A DNA stretch of 64,000 nt from Microbacterium sp. BR1 (GTDB lineage Bacteria > Actinomycetota > Actinomycetes > Actinomycetales > Microbacteriaceae): positions 279,935-343,934 of the forward strand of contig NZ_NMUN01000009.1 of the NCBI RefSeq assembly GCF_002812725.1. The letters run 5' to 3'. Shown piece by piece: positions 26,495-34,413 of this stretch. A program made the translations under genes and the position numbers. Within the stretch, counting starts at the first letter, position 1, and each line of letters opens with the position of its first letter. The notes below the pieces were generated by a model. That model was not told the DNA's origin and made no database searches. It saw only the letters and a program-made list of their open reading frames with translations.

Positions 26495-28234
26495 ATGGAT
26501 CTGATCCTGCTGGTCGCCGGCGGCATCGTCGCGATAGCGCTCGTGACGGCCCTCGCACCGCGCGTCGGCGTCGCAGGACCCCTCGCGCTGGTCGCGCTGG
26601 GCATCGTCGTCAGCTTTCTGCCCTTCGTCCCCGAGTTCGAAGTGGAGCCCGAGTGGATCCTGGCGGGCATCCTGCCCCCGCTGCTCTACTCGGCGGCGGT
26701 ATCACTGCCCGCGGTGGAGTTCCGGCGCGATTTCGGGCTGATCGGCGGGCTCTCGGTCGGACTCGTTCTGATCTCGTCGCTCGTGCTGGGCGGCGTCTTC
26801 GCCCTCCTGGTGCCCGGGCTCGGGTTCGCGCTCGCGGTGGCCCTCGGGGCCATCCTCAGCCCCACGGACGCGGTGGCGACCTCGATCGTGCGCAAGCTCG
26901 GGATATCGCCGCGCATCGTGACGGTGCTCGAGGGCGAGAGCCTGCTCAACGACGCGACGGCGCTGGTGCTGCTCAGCTCGGCCCTCGCCGCCGTGACGGG
27001 ATCCTTTTCGGTCTTCGACAGCGTGCTGGACTTCGGGTGGGCCGTGTTCTGGGCCGTCCTCGTCGGGGCCGTGGTCGGGTTCGTCAACCTGCGCGTTCGC
27101 GCCTGGGTCGCCAGCCCCACCGCGAACACCGCGCTGAGCTTCACCATCCCCTTCCTCGCCTACGTTCCCGCCGAGCACTTCGGTGGCTCGGGACTCGTCG
27201 CGGCGGTCGTGGCGGGGATCGTGACGGGCCAGGGATCCGCGCGCTGGTTCTCGGCCGAACAGCGCATGTCGGACACCCTCAACTGGAGGACGGTCGAGCT
27301 CGTGCTCGAGGGCGCCGTCTTCCTCATCATGGGGCTCGAGTTGTACGGGCTCGTCGTCGAGAGCGAGCAGAAGCACGAGGGCGTCTGGCACGCGATGACC
27401 CTCGCGTCGGTTGCGATCCTCGTGGTGCTCGCCGTCCGCATCGTCTACGTCGCGCCCCTCGTCTGGGCGCAGAGCCGGCGGGCACGCCGGATCTCGTCGG
27501 TACGCGGGCGCTTCGACGATTGGGACAAGGAGGTCACGGATGCCGCGGCATCCGATGCCCCGCCGGGCCATGGATCGCGCGGCATCAACGCGCGGGGCGT
27601 GAAGAATCCACGCCGGATGAACATCTTCCGCACGCGCATGACACGGGCGCGCGCGGACCTCGATTACTACGAGGCGTCCCCCCTGGGCTGGCGTCACGGC
27701 TCCCTGATCGTCTGGGCCGGCATGCGTGGCGCCGTGACCGTCGCCGCAGCGCAGACGCTGCCGCGCGACACCGACAGCCGCGCGACCCTCCTGCTCGTGG
27801 CGTTCTTCGTCGCCGCGGGGACCCTGTTGATCCAGGGCTCGACGCTGGGGTGGCTCGCTCGCCGGCTCGGGCTGGCGGGCACCGGCGGGGGGCCCTCGGA
27901 TGAGGAACGTGACGGCCTCGAGGACGAACTCCGCACGGCCGCCGCGCAGGCGCTGGCTTCGGCGGATCTGCGCCGCGCGAGCGGAACGCCCTTCGACACC
28001 GACGTCGTCTCTCGGGTGAGAGCACGCATCCTGCAGCCGACCGAAGACGAGTCCAGCGCGCACGCAGTGGAGATGAGCGAGCTCAGACTCGAGATCATCC
28101 GCGCCATGCGTGAGCGCCTGTTGGAGCTCAGGCGCGACGGAACGTACAGCACCGCGGCGCTGCGCCGCTCGCTGGAGGCCCTCGACGCCGACGAACTCAG
28201 CATCCGGATGCGACTCGATGAGGGTGACGAATAG
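26495..28234 (+). CDS. Na+/H+ antiporter (CPA1 family)
   Basis: Monovalent cation/proton antiporter of 579 residues with about twelve hydrophobic segments. The CPA1 core is visible as LSPTDAVATSIV (the TD-containing unwound helix) and EGESLLNDATALVLL with the ND ion-binding pair. After about residue 450 there is a hydrophilic C-terminal tail of about 120 residues, probably regulatory. The middle has an atypical cytoplasmic loop (about 330-395) rich in Arg and Asp. It is closely coupled to mdh. Confidence 0.92.
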   Translation: MDLILLVAGGIVAIALVTALAPRVGVAGPLALVALGIVVSFLPFVPEFEVEPEWILAGILPPLLYSAAVSLPAVEFRRDFGLIGGLSVGLVLISSLVLGGVFALLVPGLGFALAVALGAILSPTDAVATSIVRKLGISPRIVTVLEGESLLNDATALVLLSSALAAVTGSFSVFDSVLDFGWAVFWAVLVGAVVGFVNLRVRAWVASPTANTALSFTIPFLAYVPAEHFGGSGLVAAVVAGIVTGQGSARWFSAEQRMSDTLNWRTVELVLEGAVFLIMGLELYGLVVESEQKHEGVWHAMTLASVAILVVLAVRIVYVAPLVWAQSRRARRISSVRGRFDDWDKEVTDAAASDAPPGHGSRGINARGVKNPRRMNIFRTRMTRARADLDYYEASPLGWRHGSLIVWAGMRGAVTVAAAQTLPRDTDSRATLLLVAFFVAAGTLLIQGSTLGWLARRLGLAGTGGGPSDEERDGLEDELRTAAAQALASADLRRASGTPFDTDVVSRVRARILQPTEDESSAHAVEMSELRLEIIRAMRERLLELRRDGTYSTAALRRSLEALDADELSIRMRLDEGDE

Positions 28235-28289
28235 CGGGCTCGTGCTCGTGCACAATTGATCATGCGGGGACGGTAAGCAGGGAGCACCC

Positions 28290-28775
28290 ATGAGCGAAAC
28301 GATCGACAGTGTCGGCGACAGTCTCTCGCACGCGCCCTCGGCCGACGGCTCGGATGCCACGGCTCCCCTGAATCTTCCGCATCTCGCCGCGGAATGCCCG
28401 AAGTGCTTCACAGAGCTCCAGCGCGACCGCGACTGGTGGCTCGCTCGGCCCGCCGGCGCCCGGCTCGTCGGGCTCGTCGTCGCGCGGGAGGGAATGCCCT
28501 CGGTCACGGAGCAGCGCGACGAGCTCACCCGGTTCGGGGTCCCGATCGCGGGGTTCCGCCACCCCGCACCCGAGATCCTCGAGGGTTGGTCGGACCGACT
28601 CGCTCGTTTCTTCGCGACGCTGCAGCACGGCGATGTGCTCGTCGTCGCGAATGTGCACGCCCTCGGGCGCGACATCGACGAAGAGACACGCGCCGTCAGC
28701 GAGTTGCACGCCCGCGGTGTCGTCGTGAAGGTCCTCAGCCACGGCGGTCGGCACCTGTTCGACACGGGACGCTGA
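28290..28775 (+). CDS. Degenerate serine-resolvase-fold protein
   Basis: 161-residue protein. Residues about 58-150 follow the N-terminal fold of serine recombinases: RLVGLVV...EQRDEL, then LQHGDVLVVANVHALGRDID and LHARGVVVKVLSHG. Aligned by eye to gamma-delta resolvase, the catalytic Ser10 and Arg8 fall on Arg66 and Val64, and the DRLGR motif has become HALGR. Active-site Ser, Arg8 and Arg68 are therefore gone, and there is no C-terminal helix-turn-helix. A CPKC pair (36-39) precedes the domain. The ATG has GGGAG upstream. It is likely a domesticated non-recombining protein; function unknown. Confidence 0.75.
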   Translation: MSETIDSVGDSLSHAPSADGSDATAPLNLPHLAAECPKCFTELQRDRDWWLARPAGARLVGLVVAREGMPSVTEQRDELTRFGVPIAGFRHPAPEILEGWSDRLARFFATLQHGDVLVVANVHALGRDIDEETRAVSELHARGVVVKVLSHGGRHLFDTGR

Positions 28776-28810
28776 CCGCGGCCGACCCCGGTCGGTGCCG
28801 GCCCGAGACA

Positions 28811-31156
28811 TCAGTCCGCGACGTACGCCCGCAGGTGCTGGGCGGTCAGCGTGTCGCCGGACTCGACGAGATCGGCCGGTGAGCCCTCGAAGACGACCCG
28901 GCCGCCGTCGCGCCCCGCGCCCGGGCCCATGTCGATGATCCAGTCCGCGTGCGCCATGACGGCCTGGTGATGCTCGATCACGATGACCGAGTTGCCGGCG
29001 TCGACGAGACGATCGAGCAGGCCGAGCAGGTTGTCGACGTCGGCCAGGTGGAGGCCGGTCGTCGGCTCGTCGAGCACGTACACCGCGCCCTTCTTGGCCA
29101 TGCTGATCGCGAGCTTGAGGCGCTGCCGCTCGCCGCCCGAGAGGGTGTTCAGGCGCTGCCCGAGCGTGATGTACGCCAACCCCACGTCGACCATCCGGGC
29201 GAGCGTCGTGTGTGCGGGCCCCGACGCGAAGAACTCGGATGCCTCGGCCGCCGACATCGACATGACCTCGTGGATGTTCTTGCCGTTCAGGCGGTACTCG
29301 AGCACCTCGTCCGAGAAGCCCTTGCCCTCGCACACCTCGCAGACGGTCTCGACCGTCGATGCGAACCCGAGCTCGGTGATGATGATGCCGAGGCCCTTGC
29401 AGACGGGGCAGGCGCCGGCCGAGTTGGCGCTGAACAGGGCGGGCTTGACGCCGTTCGCCTTCGCGAAGGCCGAGCGGATGCCGTCGAGCACGCCCGTGTA
29501 CGTGGCCGGGTTGCTCCGACGCGAGCCGCGGATCGGGGCCTGATCGACGACGACCACGTCATCGAACGAGGGCAGGTGCCCGTGGATCAGCGACGACTTG
29601 CCCGACCCCGCGACCCCGGTCACGACGGTCAGGATGCCGAGCGGGACATCCACATCCACGTTCTGCAGGTTGTGCTGCGTCGCCCCGCGGATCTGCAGGG
29701 CGCTCTTCGATGCGCGCACCGACGATTTGAGGCGGGCGCGGTGGTCCAGGTGACGGCCCGTCAGCGTGTCCGAGGCACGCAGGCCCGGGACATCCCCGGT
29801 GTAGGTGATCCGGCCCCCGCTCCGCCCGGCGCCCGGACCGAGGTCCACGACGTGGTCGGCGATCGCGATCACCTCGGGCTTGTGCTCGACGACGAGCACC
29901 GTGTTGCCCTTATCGCGCAGGCGCAGCAGCAGATCGTTCATGCGCTCGATGTCGTGCGGGTGCAGGCCCGCGGTCGGCTCGTCGAACACGTAGGTGATGT
30001 CGGTCAGACTCGAGCCGAGGTGGCGGATCATCTTGGTGCGCTGCGCCTCGCCGCCCGAGAGCGTGCCGCTCGAGCGGTCGAGCGAGAGGTACCCGAGCCC
30101 GATCTCGACGAACGAGTCGACCAGGTGCCGGAGCCCCGCGAGAAGCGGCGCGACCTCGGGATCGTCGACGGTGCGCAGCCAGGCGGCGAGGTCCGTGATC
30201 TGCATGGCCGCGGCATCCGCGATGCTCACCCCGCCGATCTTCGACGACCGAGCGGCCTCGCTCAGCCGTGTTCCGTCACACGCGGGACAGGCCGTGAACT
30301 TGACCGCCCGGTCGACGAATGCCCGGATGTGCGGCTGCAGCGCGTCCCGGTCCTTCTGCAGGAAGCTCTTCGTGACCTTGGGTACGAGGCCCTCATAGGT
30401 CATGTTGAAGTCGCGCATCTTGACCTTGACGGGCTCTTTGTAGAGGAAGTCCTGGCGCTCCTGCTCGGTGTAGTCGCGGATCTTCTTGTCCGGGTCGAGA
30501 AAGCCCGACTCGGTGAAGATGCGAACCATCCAGCCGTCCACGCTGTATCCGGGGATGGTGAGGGCACCCTCGACGAGGGACTTGTCGGCGTCGAACAGCT
30601 CGTCCAGGTCGATGTCGCTCGCCTCGCCGAGCCCCTCGCAGCGCGGACACATCCCTCCCGTCACCGTGAACGATCGCGCCTCACGGGTGCCGTCGTCCTT
30701 CTTGATCACGCCCGAGCCGCTCACCGACGGAACGTTGAACGAGAAGGCCTGCGGCGAGCCGATGTGCGGCACTCCGAGACGGCTGAAGAGCATCCGCAGC
30801 ATCGCGTGCGCGTCCGTCGCGGTGCCGACCGTGGAGCGGGCGTTCGCGCCCATCCGCTCCTGGTCGACGAGGATCGCGGGCGAGAGATTCTCGAGCGCGT
30901 CGACATCGGGACGGTCGGGCGCGGCCATGAACTGCTGGATGAACGTCGAGTACGTCTCGTTGATCAGCCGCTGCGATTCGGCGGCGATCGTGCCGAAGAC
31001 GAGCGATGACTTGCCCGACCCGCTCACCCCCGTGAAGACCGTCAATCGCCTCTTCGGAATCTCGAGGGAGACGTCCTTCAGATTGTTCTCGCGCGCGCCG
31101 ATGACCCGAATGACCTCGTGCGCGTCCGCGATGTGCCCTGCCGACCGATCGACCAT
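28811..31156 (-). CDS. Short UvrA paralogue (excinuclease ABC subunit A-like ATPase)
   Basis: Tandem ABC ATPase of the UvrA family, 781 residues against about 940-960 for housekeeping UvrA. It has Walker [10 protein letters not shown] (43-51) and a second GVAGSGKSS. Two signature motifs are seen ([24 protein letters not shown]). Zinc-type CxxC pairs occur at [24 protein letters not shown] and CEVCEGKGF. The shorter length fits the UvrA2/DrrC-like class, linked to drug or DNA-adduct tolerance, rather than the UvrB-partnering enzyme. The ATG at 31156 follows AGGGGGG. No uvrB or uvrC is nearby. Confidence 0.9.
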   Translation of the reverse strand: MVDRSAGHIADAHEVIRVIGARENNLKDVSLEIPKRRLTVFTGVSGSGKSSLVFGTIAAESQRLINETYSTFIQQFMAAPDRPDVDALENLSPAILVDQERMGANARSTVGTATDAHAMLRMLFSRLGVPHIGSPQAFSFNVPSVSGSGVIKKDDGTREARSFTVTGGMCPRCEGLGEASDIDLDELFDADKSLVEGALTIPGYSVDGWMVRIFTESGFLDPDKKIRDYTEQERQDFLYKEPVKVKMRDFNMTYEGLVPKVTKSFLQKDRDALQPHIRAFVDRAVKFTACPACDGTRLSEAARSSKIGGVSIADAAAMQITDLAAWLRTVDDPEVAPLLAGLRHLVDSFVEIGLGYLSLDRSSGTLSGGEAQRTKMIRHLGSSLTDITYVFDEPTAGLHPHDIERMNDLLLRLRDKGNTVLVVEHKPEVIAIADHVVDLGPGAGRSGGRITYTGDVPGLRASDTLTGRHLDHRARLKSSVRASKSALQIRGATQHNLQNVDVDVPLGILTVVTGVAGSGKSSLIHGHLPSFDDVVVVDQAPIRGSRRSNPATYTGVLDGIRSAFAKANGVKPALFSANSAGACPVCKGLGIIITELGFASTVETVCEVCEGKGFSDEVLEYRLNGKNIHEVMSMSAAEASEFFASGPAHTTLARMVDVGLAYITLGQRLNTLSGGERQRLKLAISMAKKGAVYVLDEPTTGLHLADVDNLLGLLDRLVDAGNSVIVIEHHQAVMAHADWIIDMGPGAGRDGGRVVFEGSPADLVESGDTLTAQHLRAYVAD

Positions 31157-31228
31157 CTGTGCCCCCCTTGCTCGGGGTCCAGTGTGCCGCACTCCGCGGT
31201 CGCCATGTGTCCGCGGTGTGCTCGGTGC

Positions 31229-31489
31229 TCAGACCCGGGGGTCTTCGGGGGCGCTGGTCTCGCTGCGCGTGATGCGCTCACCCGAGACCGGGTCGACACC
31301 GCTTCGGGTGGTCGAGGCGACGCTACGACGGCGTGCCAGCAGCGCGATGCCGATGATCGTGATGATCACGCCCGCGCCCATCAGGATGTAACCCACGGTC
31401 TTGATGTCGATCCAGCCCAGGTCGACGTTGAGCGCGAAGGCGCAGATCGCGCCGACCGCGAAGAGGAAGATGCCGAATCCGATGCTCAT
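31229..31489 (-). CDS. Small membrane protein, DUF6458-like
   Basis: 86-residue protein with two hydrophobic helices (about 4-22 and 31-51) and a charged C-terminal tail ending SAPEDPRV. This layout is common in actinobacterial small membrane proteins of the DUF6458 type. Role unknown. The ATG at 31489 was chosen because the protein starts directly with the first helix. A strong hairpin (31551-31598) separates it from the acyl-CoA oxidase gene upstream, so it probably has its own promoter. Confidence 0.75.
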   Translation of the reverse strand: MSIGFGIFLFAVGAICAFALNVDLGWIDIKTVGYILMGAGVIITIIGIALLARRRSVASTTRSGVDPVSGERITRSETSAPEDPRV

Positions 31490-31550
31490 TGGGGTGCCTG
31501 CTTTCGCCGATTCTCGGCACCGCCGAACGGCGTGCCGCGCACGACCATAC

Positions 31551-31598
31551 GCATGCCGAAGACCGGGCGCGATGGGTTGCGCCCGGTCTTCGGCATGC
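31551..31598 (-). terminator. Perfect 20-bp hairpin after the acyl-CoA oxidase gene
   Basis: Arms 31551-31570 and 31579-31598 are perfect reverse complements around an 8-nt loop, 10 bp past the end of the acyl-CoA oxidase gene. There is no T-run, which is usual for actinobacterial hairpin terminators. Confidence 0.7.
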
Positions 31599-31607
31599 GA
31601 TAAAGAC

Positions 31608-33722
31608 TCAGGCGCGCGCGGGAGTCGTCGCCTTCTTCTCGGGCACGGGAGCCGATCCGGATGCCTCGAGATTCGCGTAGTACGCCCGCGCCTCGTCCTG
31701 TCGGACCTTCTCGGCGCCCGTCGCGATCGGCGCGCGCACGTGCTCGGGAGCGAACCCGAAGGCTTCGACGAGGTCGAGTGCATGGGGCCGCAGCCGCACG
31801 CACAGGCGGTCGATGTAGCTCGACACCGCCCCGGCACGCTGCGTCGAGAGACGTCCGTTGATCAGGTACCAAGCCAGGTGCTTCTCGATCACGCTGAGGC
31901 CGAAGAGATCGCGCAGCCACGTCAGCACCTGACGGCTTCCGTCGTCCGTCACGCGCGCCAGGGCATCCGTGAACGCCTCCCACTGCAGCAGTTCGCCATG
32001 AGCGCGGGCCGCCTCGATCAGCTCGGACTGGTTGGCGTTGAAGAGTGCCGCGGCTTCGTCGCGCGGCAGCTTCGCGGCGGGGCGCAGGCGTCCGGCGATG
32101 TCTGCCACCATCTGCTGCACGCGTCCGGCGAGCAGCTCGTGCTGCTGGTCGGCGCGCAGGCCTCGCTCGACAGCTCGTGCCGTCGAGCCGAAGTCCGTGA
32201 CGGCCTGACCGAGCTGACGAAGACCCGCACCGTGGAAGACCTTGCCCGCGGTCTGCCCGACGGCGAAGGCAGCGAGGGCCCGCGCATCCTTGTCCTTGAA
32301 CTGGCGCCCGTAGTCGGTCAGCAGGCGCTTGCCGACGAGCTGCAGCAGCACGTTGTTGTCACCCTCGAACGTGGCGAAGATGTCGAGGTCGGCGCGCAGG
32401 CCCACCAGGCGGTTCTCGAACAGGAAACCGTTGCCCCCGCATGCCTCGCGCGCCTCCTGCAGCGTGTCGAGGGCGTGCCACGTCGACAGCGGCTTGAGCG
32501 CCGCCGCGAGGGTTTCGAGATCCTCGCGGTCGGCGTCGGTGTCGGCCACACCGCTGAAGACGGCGTCGAACTTCTGCAGGAACTCGTCGTGCGCGAAGAG
32601 GCCCGCGTAGGTCGTCGCCAGACGCGGGAGCAGGCGACGCTGGTGCCGGCCGTAGTCCATCAGCACGACCTCTTCCGAGCCCGTACCGGAGTCGAACTGG
32701 CGACGCTGCGTGGCGTACGTGATCGCGATGTTCAGACCGAGAGCCGAGGCCCACATCGCGGAGCCGTCGAGCGAGACGCGCCCCTGGACGAGGGTGCCGA
32801 GCATCGTGAAGAAACGGCGCCCGGGGCTGGAGATGTCGCTCGAGTAGGTGCCATCCGCGGCGACGTCGCCGTACTTGTTGAGCAGATTGGTGCGGGGCAC
32901 GCGCACGCCGTCGAAGTGCAGGCGACCGTTGTCGATGCCGTTCAGCCCGCCCTTGAGGCCGTCGTCCTCGCCCCCGATGCCCGGCAGGAAGGCGCCGTTC
33001 TCGTCGCGGAGCGGAACGTAGAAGCAGTGCACGCCATGGTTGACGCCGTTCGTGATGAGTTGCGCGAACACCGTTGCCGCGATGCCGTGCAGCGCGGCGT
33101 TGCCGAGGTAGTCCTTCCACGCGCCGCGGAACGGCGTCTGGATGACGAACTCCTCGGTCTCGGGGTCGTACGTCGCTGTCGTACCGATGGCCGCGACATC
33201 CGATCCGTGACCCGTTTCCGTCATCGCGAAGGCGCCGGGGATCTCGAGGCTCATGATGCCGGGCAGCCACTTGTCGTGGTGCTCTTTCGTGCCGAGTTGC
33301 AGCACCGCCGAACCGAACAGGCCCCATTGGACGCCCGCCTTGATCTGCAGGCTCGGATCGGCCGTGACGAGTTCTTCGAAGCCCGCGATGTTCGATCCGT
33401 TGTTCTCTTCGCCGCCGTACGCCTTCGGGAAGGCGCGGTGCACGCCGCCCTGCTCGACGAGCAGATGCAACTGCCCGAGCACCCGCGCGCGGTGCTCGTC
33501 CATCGCGAGTGAGTCGTCACGCCAGAGTTCGGGATTCTTCGTCATCTCGCGCGCGACGCGGCGGGTGTCGGCCCACGTGCCGAGCAGCAGGTCTGTCACA
33601 TGCTCGATATCGATGCGCGGATCGGACGCCTCGGCGGCGCTGTTGGGCGCGTGAGCCGCACCACCCGCGGGGGTGCGCTTGTCGCTCGAGGGCTTGGGGG
33701 AGCGAACGGCGGTGTCAGCCAT
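31608..33722 (-). CDS. Acyl-CoA oxidase / acyl-CoA dehydrogenase family protein
   Basis: FAD enzyme of fatty-acid beta-oxidation, 704 residues, the size of acyl-CoA oxidases rather than 380-residue dehydrogenases. The N-terminal and middle domains contain GAFAMTETGHGSDVAAIGTT (flavin/substrate motif), the beta-domain HGVHCFYVPLRD and VRVPRTNLLNKYG. The C-terminal half has YATQRRQFDS, and CGGNGFLFENRL before the TFEGDNNVLLQ segment. The ATG at 33722 has AGAGGAC upstream and a well-formed promoter. The frame continues into the repeat region upstream, but that part is not coding in my view. Confidence 0.93.
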   Translation of the reverse strand: MADTAVRSPKPSSDKRTPAGGAAHAPNSAAEASDPRIDIEHVTDLLLGTWADTRRVAREMTKNPELWRDDSLAMDEHRARVLGQLHLLVEQGGVHRAFPKAYGGEENNGSNIAGFEELVTADPSLQIKAGVQWGLFGSAVLQLGTKEHHDKWLPGIMSLEIPGAFAMTETGHGSDVAAIGTTATYDPETEEFVIQTPFRGAWKDYLGNAALHGIAATVFAQLITNGVNHGVHCFYVPLRDENGAFLPGIGGEDDGLKGGLNGIDNGRLHFDGVRVPRTNLLNKYGDVAADGTYSSDISSPGRRFFTMLGTLVQGRVSLDGSAMWASALGLNIAITYATQRRQFDSGTGSEEVVLMDYGRHQRRLLPRLATTYAGLFAHDEFLQKFDAVFSGVADTDADREDLETLAAALKPLSTWHALDTLQEAREACGGNGFLFENRLVGLRADLDIFATFEGDNNVLLQLVGKRLLTDYGRQFKDKDARALAAFAVGQTAGKVFHGAGLRQLGQAVTDFGSTARAVERGLRADQQHELLAGRVQQMVADIAGRLRPAAKLPRDEAAALFNANQSELIEAARAHGELLQWEAFTDALARVTDDGSRQVLTWLRDLFGLSVIEKHLAWYLINGRLSTQRAGAVSSYIDRLCVRLRPHALDLVEAFGFAPEHVRAPIATGAEKVRQDEARAYYANLEASGSAPVPEKKATTPARA

Positions 33723-33761
33723 GACTGTCCTCTCGACAGGGAAAACTTGAGGTCTGTCGTT

Positions 33762-33790
33762 ATCGTAGGACTGCGACAACGATGACCCAA
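33762..33790 (-). promoter_or_regulatory. Promoter of the acyl-CoA oxidase gene
   Basis: Read on the - strand: -35 TTGGGT (33785-33790), 17-bp spacer, -10 TACGAT (33762-33767). It gives a leader of roughly 30 nt with a ribosome site. The spacer holds an imperfect inverted repeat (CGTTGTCG ... CGATAACG) that could be an operator. Confidence 0.5.
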
Positions 33791-34413
33791 CAAGGCTGTA
33801 CGTAAGCACCAAGAGCGCGCGGCCCCGTCCCGCCGGCCGATTGTCGCCTCCCCACACAAGTGGGCGACGGGCGGGCTCCGCGCTCCACCTCCGGGCGACC
33901 CGTGGATGCCACTCCCCGCACTCGGGGGGACGCGCGAGTCCCGCTTCCCCCGCACTTGGGGCGTGGGAATTACCGCGGGGCGCCGGATCCCACGCCCCGC
34001 GGTGATTCTGACGCCCCAAGTGCGCGGCCACGTCCGCGGGCCGATTGTCGCCTCCCCACACAAGTGGGCGACGGGCGGGCTCCGCGGCCCACACTCGGGG
34101 CGACCCCGGGCTCCACTCCCCGCCTCCGGGCGACCCACGGATGCCACTCCCCGCACTCGGGGCGACCCTGGGCTCCGCTCCGCGCCTTGGGACGACCCGC
34201 GAGTCCCCGCTTCCCCGCACTTGGGGCGTGGGAATCACCGCGGGGCGCCGGACCCCACGCCCCGCGGTGATTCTGACGCCCCAAGACGAGCGGGTGGTCG
34301 ACGAGGGGTGCTCGACGAGCGGGTGCTCGACGAAGGGGTGGGACGCGCATAACGCGAGCGGACGAGAGGTACGCCCTGTGCGCCGGGTGGTCATCGGCTC
34401 CCCACACACGTGG
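33791..34413. repeat. Gene-free mosaic of REP-like palindromic and direct repeats
   Basis: No credible gene lies here. Two perfect 48-bp copies (33835-33882 and 34039-34086) contain a CCCAC-acaa-GTGGG hairpin. Two 71-bp copies with two differences (33950-34020 and 34215-34285) each fold into a long hairpin: arms 33955-33982/33993-34020 and 34220-34247/34258-34285, pairing 25-26 of 28 positions around a 10-nt loop. Shorter shared blocks lie at about 33890-33927 and 34123-34162. Four imperfect 14-15-bp tandem units beginning GACGA end the region (34285-34343). Confidence 0.85.

Noticed and set aside
28290..28775. Active site-specific recombinase
   Set aside because: Catalytic Ser and two Arg positions are changed and there is no DNA-binding domain or att-like repeat nearby.
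28949..31009. Long + strand open frame opposite the UvrA-like gene
   Set aside because: Composition (Arg, Asp, His, Glu-rich, no domains) fits an antisense shadow of a strongly coding gene.
33835..34343. CRISPR array
   Set aside because: Repeats are long, few, unevenly spaced, partly overlapping and palindromic, with no regular spacers and no cas genes.
33723..34409. In-frame 229-codon extension of the acyl-CoA oxidase through the repeat region
   Set aside because: Translation is repetitive, the promoter and ribosome site lie at 33722-33790, and the enzyme already has normal length.
33791..34413. Insertion sequence or remnant
   Set aside because: No transposase fragment, no terminal repeats bounding a unit and no target duplication are visible.
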